39,898 nt of DNA from positions 1 through 39,898 of the forward strand of contig NZ_NFLU01000020.1 in the NCBI RefSeq assembly GCF_002161085.1, read 5' to 3'. Under the pieces are notes generated by a model. That model worked only from the letters and a program-made list of their open reading frames with translations. It was not told the origin of the DNA and made no database searches. The position numbers and the translations under genes were made by a program. The stretch's first letter is position 1, and every line of letters starts with the position of its first letter. Below, one piece after another: positions 7,180 to 15,126 of this stretch. The stretch is from Flavonifractor sp. An112. Lineage in GTDB: Bacteria > Bacillota > Clostridia > Oscillospirales > Oscillospiraceae.

Positions 7180-8113
7180 GCAGCTTAACATCGATCCGGA
7201 ATTCAAAAACTTGATTCGTCCACTTCGCCGGGAGGAATACCGGCAGCTGGAGCTGAATCTGGTCGTGGAAGGATGCCGGGAAGATATCATCGCATGGAAT
7301 GATACCATCATCGACGGTCATAATCGCTATGAAATATGCAATAAAATGCGCATTCCTTATGGAGTCAAGGAGCTGGATTTTCCAAGCAGAGATGCTGCCA
7401 TCGCCTGGATCTGTGCGAACCAACTCGGACGACGCAACATCTCAGAAGAAACCAGGAAATATCTGATTGGGAAACAATATGAAGTGGAAAAGAAAGTACA
7501 GCGAAATAGGAATGGCTATAATCAGTACCGTCCGAACCCCAACATTGCTGTGGGGAGAGGCCGCCCAATAGATGAAGAGAGCGGCCGGCGAACAGCAGCC
7601 CGGCTGGGAAGGAAGTATCATGTGTCCGGCGCAACCGTACAGAAATATGCGAAATACAGTGCAGCATTAGATACCATTGAACAAAATGCTCCTGAGCTTG
7701 TTCCGCACATTCTTTCCGGGGCATATAAGATTTCTTTCGAAAATATCGTTGCTCTATCAGAAATGGAACCCGAAGAATTGAAAGCACTTAGTAAAAAAAT
7801 CGGAAAAAATCCCTATGCTTTCGCTCGTTACAGTGAATCGAGACGATGCCTTTATTCCGATGCTTCTGCCAAGCCCGGCACAGCGGCGGCAGAGCAGCCG
7901 GCAATCAAGACGATGCCCGCCTATGACCCGGATGCGGAAGTTGCTGGACTTACTCTTACGATCCCCTCCTGGATGAGCTCCATCGACCGGACAAAGTCCA
8001 TGGCACATTTGGAAGCGATCTCACCTGCTGCCAGACAAAACCTCTTGGCGGCGTTGACTGAATTAGAAGGAAAAATCCAGGAAATGCTCAATGCAATTGA
8101 GGGGGAATCCTAA
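7160..8113 (+). CDS. ParB-like nuclease-fold protein with helix-turn-helix
   Basis: The 317-residue protein starts at ATG 7160, five bases after a GGAGG; a longer frame from 7085 lacks a ribosome site. The N-terminal part (about 10-110) is ParB/Srx-like, with PLRREEYRQLELNLVVEG, the DGHNRYEIC motif in place of the ParB GxRRxxA box, and the family-typical WICANQLGRRNISEETRKYL. A helix-turn-helix-like segment follows (LGRKYHVSGATVQKYAKY), then a helical C-terminus. ParB-fold proteins bind specific DNA and often CTP; whether this one does is unknown. No ParA is present, so ordinary partition is doubtful. A regulatory or recombination-accessory role is possible. Confidence 0.8.
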   Translation: MTEKAFRQLNIDPEFKNLIRPLRREEYRQLELNLVVEGCREDIIAWNDTIIDGHNRYEICNKMRIPYGVKELDFPSRDAAIAWICANQLGRRNISEETRKYLIGKQYEVEKKVQRNRNGYNQYRPNPNIAVGRGRPIDEESGRRTAARLGRKYHVSGATVQKYAKYSAALDTIEQNAPELVPHILSGAYKISFENIVALSEMEPEELKALSKKIGKNPYAFARYSESRRCLYSDASAKPGTAAAEQPAIKTMPAYDPDAEVAGLTLTIPSWMSSIDRTKSMAHLEAISPAARQNLLAALTELEGKIQEMLNAIEGES

Positions 8114-8982
8114 TGGAAGATTATAGTATGTTTGTTCCCAATGTTCACTTCGAACAGATTCCCATCAAGAACCTCGTATCCAATCAGGAGTACCAGAGGA
8201 ATATTTCCGAACAGCATGTGCTGAATGCTGCGGCACACTTTGATCTGTATCAGATCAACCCTGTGAAGGTGAGCCGTCGAAATGGGGTCAACTATGTCTT
8301 CAATGGCCAGCACACGGTGGAGATCGTCGCCCTGGCCTCTGGCTCTCGTGAAACGCCAGTCTGGTGCATGATATACGATGATCTGAACTACGAGCACGAG
8401 GCAGATATCTTCGCCAACCAGATGAAGTTTGTCAAACCGCTCCGTCCCTATGAAGTGTTTATGGCAAATGTGGAAGCCGGGAATCAGGAACAGCTTATGA
8501 TCAAAGATCTGGTAGAGTCTTATTCTCTTTCCATTGGCCAGGTCAGAAACTATGGCGTTGTCTGTGCTGTCTCCACGCTCGAAAATATATATGAGCGGTT
8601 TGGTTACCACGTACTTGATCGAACACTCAGACTCTGCGTAGGCACCTGGGAGGGCGATATGAATTCGCTGTCTGCCAATATGCTCAACGGAATCGCCAGA
8701 TTGGTCTACACGTTCGGCGATGCCCTGAAAGATGAGACCTTTAAGGAAAAAGTGGGGGAAATGTCGGTCAAGTTGCTTTCGAGAACAGCCAAGGAACGAC
8801 GCCCCGGTTCTATGGGCTATGCTGAGGCGATGCTTCTGGCCTATAACCGCAAATGCAAATATCCGCTCAAATGGACCAGGCTCTACGAGAAGAATGTGGG
8901 GAACAATGAAGGACTGGACATTGATACGGATATGGACGAGGATGAGGGCGGGGACTCTTTTGAGGGAGTCGCCAAAGAATAA
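8113..8982 (+). CDS. Second ParB-like protein (DUF6551-like)
   Basis: The 289-residue protein starts at an ATG that shares one base with the preceding stop (TAATG). The N-terminal domain has IPIKNLVSNQEYQRNIS, a common ParB-fold opening, and VFNGQHTVEIVAL in place of the DGHNR box of its neighbour. It is followed by a helical domain (SYSLSIGQVRNYGVV) and an acidic tail rich in Asp and Glu. From memory it resembles proteins annotated DUF6551. As last gene of the operon it ends at a hairpin at 8984-9017. It may pair with the first ParB-like protein; no catalytic activity can be shown from sequence. Confidence 0.72.
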   Translation: MEDYSMFVPNVHFEQIPIKNLVSNQEYQRNISEQHVLNAAAHFDLYQINPVKVSRRNGVNYVFNGQHTVEIVALASGSRETPVWCMIYDDLNYEHEADIFANQMKFVKPLRPYEVFMANVEAGNQEQLMIKDLVESYSLSIGQVRNYGVVCAVSTLENIYERFGYHVLDRTLRLCVGTWEGDMNSLSANMLNGIARLVYTFGDALKDETFKEKVGEMSVKLLSRTAKERRPGSMGYAEAMLLAYNRKCKYPLKWTRLYEKNVGNNEGLDIDTDMDEDEGGDSFEGVAKE

Positions 8983-8983
8983 G

Positions 8984-9017
8984 CAAACGGACGGTTCCAC
9001 CAGGAATCGTCCGTTTG
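8984..9017. terminator. Bidirectional hairpin between the recombinase operon and hipA
   Basis: CAAACGGACG and CGTCCGTTTG are exact complements, extended inward by TTCC/GGAA. It lies 2 bp after the last ParB-like gene and 9 bp from the hipA stop on the opposite strand. The T run is poor on the plus side, so termination strength is uncertain. Confidence 0.65.
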
Positions 9018-9025
9018 TGATCTTA

Positions 9026-10282
9026 TCATGGAAGGGAAAAGGCCGGGCGCATATACTCTATCGCTCCTCGGCTGAGACCATACTGCCCGGCCAACTGTTC
9101 CCAGTGTCCGGATACTGTTTTGCAGACCTCCTCTGCAGCCTGTTCCGCTTCCTGCGGGGCAAGGCCGAAATAATCGGCTACTTCCAGAGCCAGTTCCAAG
9201 TCAATGGTGTTATCATACTCACTCACATTGAGGGAAAGCCGGTCCCCCGAGGGGACTGGGTTCACATCATAGAGAGGGGCCAGCCGCCAGCCGGTGGGTG
9301 TCAGAAGAAAACCATGGTTGCGCAGGTGGTCGTCAGTATTAGATACCGCCATGCTGAACACGATCCACTTCCACAGCTCGGCCAGATCCTGCCGGGGTGA
9401 TGCCCCGTTGGCCCGGATGAACGCCGCCAGATCCAGATAGCTGCTTCCGTCCGCTGCAGAGGCTTCATCGATCTTGCCCAGCAGGGTCATGGCGGAGGCG
9501 AAGTGGATGCGGCGGCTGCCATTTCGGTCAAATCGCTTGACGAGAAAGGTGCTGCCGGTCTTGGAGAATGTCTCCAATTTGGATTCCGGAACATCCAGCC
9601 CACAGAGCCGTGCCAGGTCATGGACGACCTTCTCCCACGCGCCACTGTTATATTCATCATGCTTGGAGGGGAACTTGGCGATCCACAAGGCGCCATCTGT
9701 GGCCTGCACCGTAGCTTTGGGTCTTGCACCGCCCAAGGAGGAGCCAGGGGCCAGAAGCTCACGCAGCCATTTTTCATTCAGGCCGCTCTCATCGTTCTCG
9801 AAAGCGATAGAGGCGTTTTCCAGCGTCCGAAGGTTTACCCATGGAGGCGTCGCAAACGCTTTATCGTTCGAAAGAAATTCGCCCCCTTCCTCCAAGCTGA
9901 ACCGCAGCGCACCCATACGGGATTCATCGTAGACCCCCAACAGGAAGTCGCTCTCGGTGAGCTTACGGGGCTTGCGGTCCTCTTTGCGGGCGTCGATGGC
10001 CTCCTTGCGCTTCATCAGCAGACGCCCCCAGCGATCCGGACAGGAGTCGGAAAACAGGCCAAAGAGCTGCTTGTTCAGCGGCACATACTACCGCCCGCGG
10101 TAAAGAGCCAGATCCGGGTCCAGAGAGAAGGAACTCTCGGCGGATGACAGCCAGGCTGGATCATACTCAAAGGAAAAGGTTTCCTGTCCACGGACGAAGC
10201 CGCAGCGCAGCCGCCCCAGCAGAGTGGGTGCCTCTCCACGCCAATTTTCATATACATAGATGGTCTTTTCGTCCTGCGCCAT
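9026..10282 (-). pseudogene. hipA: HipA-type toxin kinase interrupted by an in-frame amber codon
   Basis: Read through, this would be a 418-residue HipA serine/threonine kinase. The N-terminal 64 residues (10088-10282, starting MAQDEKTIYVYENWRGE) carry the first HipA subdomain strands. TAG at 10088-10090 then stops translation, and the same frame continues with YVPLNKQLFGLFSDSCPDRW, the normal HipA continuation. The kinase core is intact: GGARPKA loop, FLVKRFDR, SNTDDHLRNHGFLL with the catalytic Asp, and LYDVNPVP with the metal-binding Asp. A GTG at 10082-10084 could restart translation of 352 residues, but its context is poor. HipA enzymes phosphorylate aminoacyl-tRNA synthetases and cause dormancy. 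It lies 3 bp after hipB. Most likely inactivated by a Gln-to-stop change; a split two-protein form is less likely. Confidence 0.75.
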
Positions 10283-10285
10283 GGG

Positions 10286-10606
10286 CTACTCTCCTTTCTT
10301 GGGTGCCCGCCGTCTGGTGGGCAGCGCCAGATCTTGTAGCTTCCTGCCGAATTCATCATCTTTTGCAATAAGCAGCAGGTCGCTGTCCATATTGTTTAAT
10401 GCGTGCAGCACAGCGGCATAGGAGCCGATGGATACCGTAGGGGTGCCTTTCTCAATGGATATCAGAGTGGCTCGGCTGATCCCGGCACGCTCTGCTACCA
10501 ATTCCAGGCTCAACTTCCTGCGCAGGCGGGCCAGGCGGATCTGCTCACCCATCTGTGCCAGGATCTCCCGTGTTTGCGGCATGATGACCGCAGCTTTTTT
10601 TGCCAT
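10286..10606 (-). CDS. hipB: HipB-like antitoxin and autorepressor (XRE family)
   Basis: The 106-residue DNA-binding protein starts at ATG 10606 with AGGAGG 9 bp upstream; an in-frame TTG at 10612 is possible but less well placed. The helix-turn-helix spans about residues 17-75 (LARLRRKLSLELVAERAGIS, then TLISIEKGTPTVSIGSYAAV). In hipBA systems HipB binds the operon promoter and neutralises HipA. The hipA start lies only 3 bp downstream, as usual. Since hipA is broken, hipB may now act only as an autorepressor. Confidence 0.85.
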   Translation of the reverse strand: MAKKAAVIMPQTREILAQMGEQIRLARLRRKLSLELVAERAGISRATLISIEKGTPTVSIGSYAAVLHALNNMDSDLLLIAKDDEFGRKLQDLALPTRRRAPKKGE

Positions 10607-10626
10607 GCACAATCGCCTCCTAACAT

Positions 10627-10660
10627 AAATTATACTATATTATTTCGGCAATTATGTCAA
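10627..10660 (-). promoter_or_regulatory. hipBA promoter
   Basis: Minus-strand -35 TTGACA (10655-10660) and an AT-rich -10 zone TATAGTATAAT (about 10629-10639). The best -10 at 17-bp spacing is TAGTAT. It ends some 20 bp before the hipB start. HipB operators are expected here, but no clear palindrome stands out. Confidence 0.55.
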
Positions 10661-10675
10661 TTATATTTGAAGTTA

Positions 10676-10842
10676 TTAACTTTCTTTTTCCAGGCGTTCT
10701 TCGATAAGGTACCCTCCTCCGAAGATAATGTCCAGTCTCCCGTCGGGATACACCTTCACACACTCAATCATTTGGTGGACGATGGTATCGTCGTACTCCA
10801 TCTTTTTGGATGCTCGGTCGGCGATGATCTGCTGTATGCAGA
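10676..10842 (-). pseudogene. C-terminal remnant of a site-specific recombinase
   Basis: The minus strand encodes about 55 residues ending at TAA 10676-10678, including QQIIADRASKKMEYDDTIV, HQMIECVKVYPDGRLDIIFG and GGYLIEERLEKES. The pattern VHQMIECVKV-PDGRLDIIFGGGY is typical of the C-terminus of serine recombinases from Clostridial elements. Homology stops near 10842, where an HsdS-like fragment begins on the other strand. No start and no catalytic domain remain. Confidence 0.6.
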
Positions 10843-10858
10843 AGAAGCGAAATTACTG

Positions 10859-11062
10859 GCTGCAGGAACTACTATGCAGCGAATTAGCAGAACTAAACTC
10901 GGTACGCTCGGATTGCCTAAGCCTCCATTATCGACACAAGACAAAATCGTGTCCTACCTAAACGAAGTAATTAAGAAGATCGACATTTGTATCGAGAATA
11001 AGCTGCGTCTGTCTGAATTATTACAGGAAAGCCGAACCTCTATAATATGTTCAGCTATATCC
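10859..11062 (+). pseudogene. hsdS: HsdS remnant (type I restriction specificity subunit, C-terminal end)
   Basis: In the plus strand about 68 residues match the end of an HsdS target-recognition and spacer-helix region: AAGTTMQRISRTKLGTLGLP, KPPLSTQDKIVSYLNEVIKK, IDICIENKLRLSELLQESRT. Intact HsdS is 380-450 residues and pairs with HsdM and HsdR, neither of which is present. Homology ends at about 11062 and the frame continues without similarity to 11230. It is a non-functional fragment beside a recombinase remnant. Confidence 0.65.
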
Positions 11063-11677
11063 GTTTTTAGACATAAAAATTGCGCCCTCCTTATTCTCAT
11101 CTCTTATGATGTTGAGGTCATTATGCTGGAAATCGACCTGTTTATGGCTGAATCAATATCAAAAAAGCCTGAAACGCTCCCCGTGTCTCTGATACGATCA
11201 GCTGTATACGGGGAACATATTTGCCCATAAAGCCTCAGAATCCCAGCCCGCTTTTCACAGCTGCCAAGTGCTGAGGTATTTTATAAGGCATATTCACTGC
11301 TTATTTGTCAAGGTGCAGGCTTTAGTGATACAATTTTCGCCTTTTTAGCAATGCATTGCGGGCAGCCCATACAGAAGACACCACAAAAAAGCGGCATCAC
11401 AAAGAGCTGCCAATAGCTTTGATGTAATGGTCACCTCAGGCCGGCGAGGGCGTTCCTTTGTTTTTATTATAGCTGCTTTATACACGATGTAAAGCGACAC
11501 CTATTCTCCCGGTGTCAACATCTGGACATCGGATTATAATGCGTCATAAAAAAGGTATTTATTCCAAAAAATTTGTTAAAACCGCACAAATTAGGCAGGG
11601 AGAAAGAGTATCAAAAGGAATTAAGTGGAATAATAATGTGACTGTCGCTCGCTATTAAGTTTTCTTGATCTCACACT
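11063..11677. other. Gene-poor stretch with a minus-strand promoter
   Basis: No convincing gene is seen in these 615 bp. A minus-strand promoter is present: -35 TTTACA (11488-11493), 16-bp spacer, -10 TATAAT (11466-11471). An inverted repeat GGTGTC/GACACC lies just upstream of it, and an AGGTGACC ribosome-like site about 40 bp downstream is followed by ATT, not ATG. A weak hairpin (TCCCCGT at about 11179, ACGGGGA at about 11210) follows the HsdS fragment. Probably decayed element DNA. Confidence 0.4.
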
Positions 11678-12346
11678 TGAACTGCCCCAAGTTGTGTGGA
11701 CAGTACAAAAAAGAGCCCCTGGCAGGAAATATTAAACTTTAGGCGGAGCGGCGTCTCCCCAGTCTTTAACTGGATGCGCTCATGATTGTAGAAGTAAATA
11801 TAACGGTCAATCATTTCGTTTGCTTCAGCAAAGGTCCACGATGCTGTTGTCATAGAGGTCTCGGATCATGGATAGGTACAGTACGCCCTGCCTGGTGTGG
11901 ATGTAGGAGATGTCCGTGCCCCATCTGCTGCCATTTCCTGCGGCGGCGGATTTCAGACAGCAAATCGTACTTCTGCATGATCCGCAGTACAGTCTTGGGG
12001 TCGCGGTAAATCTTTTGACTTTTCAGCCACCTCCACATCCTTCGGTATCCGTATGTACAAAAGCAACGTTCACGTTGCTGAGCAATCAGTTCCGCAAGGG
12101 CTGCATCCTTCTCCGGACTGCCAAGGCGATGGACAAAAGCATAGTAGCCGCTTCTGGATACTCCAAAGAATTTGCACATGACTGCCACGGGATACTCTGT
12201 TTTGTGACGATAGATGATATGATATTTTACCGTCGACCTCACTTCCTTCCTGTGAAGCGCAGAAAATCCCGCAGCAACTGATTCTCCATGCCAAGCCGTT
12301 GGATCTCATAGGCCTGCTCTACCACAATGTCTTTGGGTAGCTTCAA
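11678..12346 (-). mobile_element. IS3-family (IS150-like) remnant with internal deletions
   Basis: A probable terminal repeat TGAACTGCCCCAAGTTGTGT-GGACA lies at 11678-11702. OrfA survives only as its C-terminus in one frame (IVVEQAYEIQRLGMENQLLR, ending at 12241). OrfB follows with the HTH_21-type start (IIYRHKTEYPVAVMCKFFGV, SRSGYYAFVHR, TYGYRRMWRWLKSQ). It then shows a deletion with frame change at RRKWQQMG, a short rve-domain piece (TDISYIHTRQGVLYLSMIRD, LYDNSIV) and a second deletion of about 100 residues. It ends with the C-terminal FAEANEMIDRYIYFYNHERI-QLKTGETPL. The catalytic DDE core is mostly missing, so it cannot transpose by itself. Confidence 0.8.
11850..12242 (-). pseudogene. IS3-family transposase OrfB, frameshifted fragment
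   Basis: This 130-codon frame holds the N-terminal helix-turn-helix part of OrfB up to KYDLLSEIRRRRKWQQMG; from there it reads in the wrong frame because of a deletion. The correct frame resumes as GTDISYIHTRQG on the same strand. The end of the protein (FYNHERIQLKTGETPLRLKF) sits in the frame at 11671-11853 after a second deletion. The first catalytic Asp survives in TDISYIH, but the remaining acidic residues are lost. Confidence 0.75.
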
Positions 12347-12687
12347 GGAGGTGATGGGACAAGCTATCCGAGCGATCAACGCATACCTTAGACCCGGACA
12401 GGCACTCCGGGCGCGATGACAGCGCGGGGGTTAAAGATACTTTCTCACGACCTCCCACAGACTTGAGGGGGAACCCTGCGGCACACGCTTTGAACGATGC
12501 TGCGGAGTTATGACAGCCCTGCCAGGGGCGGCCTGTAATATCCCCACCGCTGGGGATGCGTGGCAAATACAGCGGGCTTGAAGTTACTGAAAAGTCAAGG
12601 CAGCCGCGCCGAAGTGCGCCGTATGTTACAACGGCTCCAACCAGATCGGCGCGGTTGCTTTTTTGTTCTCGAAGGAGGCGAACAATT
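12347..12687 (+). promoter_or_regulatory. Leader region of xis with nested hairpin and T run
   Basis: No full gene is seen. A 51-codon stop-bounded frame (12358-12510, no start) looks mildly coding but has no recognised homologue. Closer to xis, GCA-CCGCGCCGA (12600-12612) pairs with TCGGCGCGG-TGC (12646-12658), enclosing a smaller CCGT/ACGG hairpin, and is followed at once by TTTTTTG (12659-12665). This is a terminator or attenuator shape 23 bp before the xis start codon. A short stem TCCCC/GGGGA lies at 12541-12556. It may keep xis silent until antitermination (inference). Confidence 0.5.
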
Positions 12688-12993
12688 ATGACTTCAAATT
12701 CGCCTGTTTGTTATGCGAATATTCCGTCCGGGACTTCCGGGCGTACTCATACAGAAAGATACTCCGCTGTTCAGCCTGCGGGCGTTGGTAAGATCGGCAT
12801 GACGATTGAAGAAGCTGCCGACTATACCGGCATTGGACGCAATACCCTCCGCCGCCTTGTGGATTGGGGGAAAATCCCGGTCCTGCGGATTGGGCGCAAG
12901 TCTATTGTCCGCGTGGATGTGATTTGCTGTTTCATGCAGATCAACGAGGGCCGTGACCTTCTGGACCGCAATCAGGTCCTTGCAGTGAAGTAA
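12688..12993 (+). CDS. xis: Excisionase of a Tn916/Tn1549-like element
   Basis: The 101-residue protein starts at ATG 12688 with GAAGGAGG upstream; longer frames upstream lack a ribosome site. The N-terminal 37 residues are a poorly conserved Ser/Thr-rich extension. The C-terminal about 60 residues form a winged-helix excisionase domain (MTIEEAADYTGIGRNTLRRL, VDWGKIPVLRIGRKSIVRVD). Xis bends DNA at the element ends and directs the integrase toward excision. It lies 115 bp before int on the same strand, the standard order in this family. Confidence 0.85.
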   Translation: MTSNSPVCYANIPSGTSGRTHTERYSAVQPAGVGKIGMTIEEAADYTGIGRNTLRRLVDWGKIPVLRIGRKSIVRVDVICCFMQINEGRDLLDRNQVLAVK

Positions 12994-13108
12994 ATATTGA
13001 AACCTTGAAATTTAGCAAGCGGTATGTTTGATAGATTGGCCACCCTTTGCTATAATCAGGGTGACACATCACTACGGTTCCGTTTGCCAGCATAGAAAGG
13101 AGTTTGCT

Positions 13109-14412
13109 ATGGCAAAAGGATCTGTAAGAAAGAAAGGAAAGAAGTGGTACTATCGCTTTTATGTAGAGGATGCCAGCGGCAGCCGTGTCCAGAAGGAATT
13201 TCCGGGAACGGAAAGCAAGAGTGAAACCGAGTCTCTGCTCCGCAAGGCGATGGAGGACTATGAAACCAAGATGTTTCTGGCACAGGCCAAGAACATCACT
13301 TTGGGAGATATGCTGGATATGTGGGTGGAGGAAGAACTGAAACCCGGCTCGTTGAGTGATGGGACGGTGACAGCCTACATCAACACTGTTTCCCGCATCA
13401 AGAAGCACCCCATTGGTAAACGCAAGCTCAAGACGGTAACTTCCGACCATCTGCAAAGCTATATGGATTTGTTGAGCTTCGGAGGGACAAGCCCCGATGG
13501 AAAAACCGTTGAGGCGTTGAGCAAAGGCTCGCTGGGCCAGTATTCGGCAGTGCTTCAAAATTCCTTCCGCTTTGCGGTTTTCCCCAAAAGGCTGATTACC
13601 TTCAATCCGATGCAGTATGTGGTGAAACGGGTCAAAGATGATGAATATGAGCTGTTCACCGAAGATGGTACAGGCGACCTTCCCGTTGAAACGCCGACAA
13701 TCTCCCATGAGCAGTATTTGGCGCTGAATGAGCTTTTGAAGAAAAAGCACAATCCCGCGTTATTGCCTATCCAGATCGCCTATTTCGCCGGACTTCGTAT
13801 CGGCGAGGTGTGCGGGCTGACCTGGCAGGACATCGACTTGAAAGAACAGTGCCTCACCATTCGCCGGAGTATGCGGTATGACTCCGTAAGGAAGAAAACG
13901 CAGATCGGCCCCACCAAGCGCAAAAAAATCCGTACTGTGGATTTCTGCGACACCCTGGCGGCTATCCTGCGGGAAGCCAAAAAAGAGCAAATGCTGAACA
14001 GCATCAAATACGGGCCGTTGTACTCTCAAAACTACTATCGCATCGTCAAGGAAAAAATCGCACCTACTACGAGGTCTATTCCTTGCCCCGGACAGAGACA
14101 CCGCCGGAAGATTACACCCAGGTTTCCTTCGTCTGCCTGCGGCCTGATGGAGCCTATGAAGCTCCTGCAACGGTCAGCAACGTATGCCGATACTCCCGAA
14201 AGAAGATCGGGGATATGGATGATTTTTACTTCCATCTGTTGAGGCATACATATACGACCAATCTTCTCTCCCACGGGGCAGCACCCAAGGATGTGCAGGA
14301 GCTGCTGGGACATTCTGATGTAAGTACCACGATGAACATTTACGCCCACGCCACCAGAGAGGCTAAGCGAACTTCCGCAAGACTGCTGGATAAGGTTGTA
14401 GGAACGGCCTGA
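13109..14412 (+). pseudogene. int: Tyrosine integrase of the element, one-base frameshift
   Basis: The start ATG 13109 follows AAAGGAG. The N-terminal arm-binding domain (GSVRKKGKKWYYRFYVEDAS), core-binding domain and first catalytic Arg (FAGLRIGEVCGLTWQDIDL) are in one frame. After LYSQNYYRIVKEK the frame is lost in an A run (six A at 14052-14057) and ends at 14242. The other frame continues perfectly (YYEVYSLPRTETPPEDYTQ, FHLLRHTYTTNLLSHG, LLGHSDVSTTMNIYAH with the nucleophilic Tyr) to 14412. A seventh A would restore a 434-residue Tn916-type integrase. Without it the product lacks the HxxR, second His and Tyr and is inactive. A sequencing error or slippage-based expression is also possible. 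Confidence 0.85.
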
Positions 14413-14418
14413 AAAAAG

Positions 14419-14458
14419 TTTCCCTCATTTCTTCTCGCAAGGGAAAAAATGAGGGAAA
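14419..14458. repeat. 12-bp inverted repeat after int
   Basis: TTTCCCTCATTT (14419-14430) and AAATGAGGGAAA (14447-14458) are exact reverse complements, starting 6 bp after the int stop. It may terminate int transcription or mark the element end where Int and Xis bind. There is no clear T run. Confidence 0.55.
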
Positions 14459-14582
14459 AGGGCCAAACCAAGGTGACGAAAACGCTGGAAACACCAGTGT
14501 TTTCAAGGGGTATAGAAATTTTAACTGAGAAAATGGAATTTCTCGACACGCCTTATTTTTGAAAATGGCAGAAAAGTAATAA

Positions 14583-14618
14583 AAAACACCTGATTCTCGT
14601 GGAATCAGGTGTTTTTTT
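14583..14618. terminator. Bidirectional terminator between int and the tRNA operon
   Basis: AAAAAACACCTGATTC pairs exactly with GAATCAGGTGTTTTTT around a 4-5 base loop, with T runs on both strands. It follows the tRNA-fMet 3' end on the minus strand within 2 bp and also faces the int side. Confidence 0.85.
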
Positions 14619-14619
14619 C

Positions 14620-14696
<77 letters not shown>

Positions 14697-14699
14697 ATA

Positions 14700-14786
14700 T
14701 GGTGCCGGAGACCGGGGTCGAACCGGCACGGGATTACTCCCACGGGATTTTAAGTCCCGGGCGTCTGCCAATTCCGCCACTCCGGC
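14700..14786 (-). tRNA. tRNA-Leu (TAA)
   Basis: The 87-nt class II tRNA has a long variable arm (TGGGAGTAATCCCG), anticodon TAA in loop CTTAAAA, acceptor GCCGGAG/CTCCGGC and encoded CCA. It is separated from tRNA-fMet by 3 bp and shares its promoter. Confidence 0.93.
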
Positions 14787-14825
14787 GTGGAGGGCTCCAG
14801 TCTCGCGTTTTCTGAGTGCCTAAAT

Positions 14826-14854
14826 AGAATACCACAGAGGGGATGGTATGTCAA
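14826..14854 (-). promoter_or_regulatory. Promoter of the tRNA-Leu/tRNA-fMet operon
   Basis: Minus-strand -35 TTGACA (14849-14854), 17-bp spacer and -10 TATTCT (14826-14831), about 40 bp before the tRNA-Leu 5' end. Confidence 0.8.
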
Positions 14855-14911
14855 CCCCTGATTTAAAAAATAAAGAGAAAAAATTGACTGCTGGATAAAA
14901 AGCAAAAAAAC

Positions 14912-14942
14912 AAAAGAGACACGCTTTTGTGTGTCTCTTTTG
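14912..14942 (-). terminator. Terminator of tRNA-Arg
   Basis: On the minus strand AAAAGAGACAC pairs with GTGTCTCTTTT and is followed by GTTTTTTT. It begins at the very 3' end of the tRNA-Arg gene. Confidence 0.85.
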
Positions 14943-15017
14943 GTACGGCTGAAGGGATTCGAACCCCCGACCTTTTGGTTCGTAGCCAAACACTCTATCC
15001 AACTGAGCTACAGCCGC
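14941..15017 (-). tRNA. tRNA-Arg (ACG)
   Basis: The 77-nt tRNA has anticodon ACG in loop CTACGAA, T-loop TTCGAAT, encoded CCA and acceptor GCGGCTG/CAGCCGT (terminal G-T pair). In this group the first anticodon A would be edited to inosine. It has its own promoter and terminator. Confidence 0.92.
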
Positions 15018-15059
15018 ATATCAACTGAGGTGTTTCTCTCTCTCGCTGGCAGCTTAATT

Positions 15060-15088
15060 ATATTAGCACAGCTTTAGACAGAATGCAA
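15060..15088 (-). promoter_or_regulatory. Promoter of tRNA-Arg
   Basis: Minus-strand -35 TTGCAT (15083-15088), 17-bp spacer and -10 TAATAT (15060-15065), about 43 bp before the tRNA. Confidence 0.65.
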
Positions 15089-15126
15089 GACCTTTTTTAA
15101 AAAATTTTCAAAAAATTTCAGAGGGC

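Noticed and set aside
9026-10282. HipBST-type three-gene toxin system
   Set aside because: The amber codon cuts inside the N-terminal subdomain at a position where HipA homology continues without gap, unlike a true HipS/HipT boundary.
12358-12510. Possible protein fragment between the IS3 remnant and xis
   Set aside because: No start codon, only 51 codons and no recognised homologue; kept only as a remark in the leader entry.
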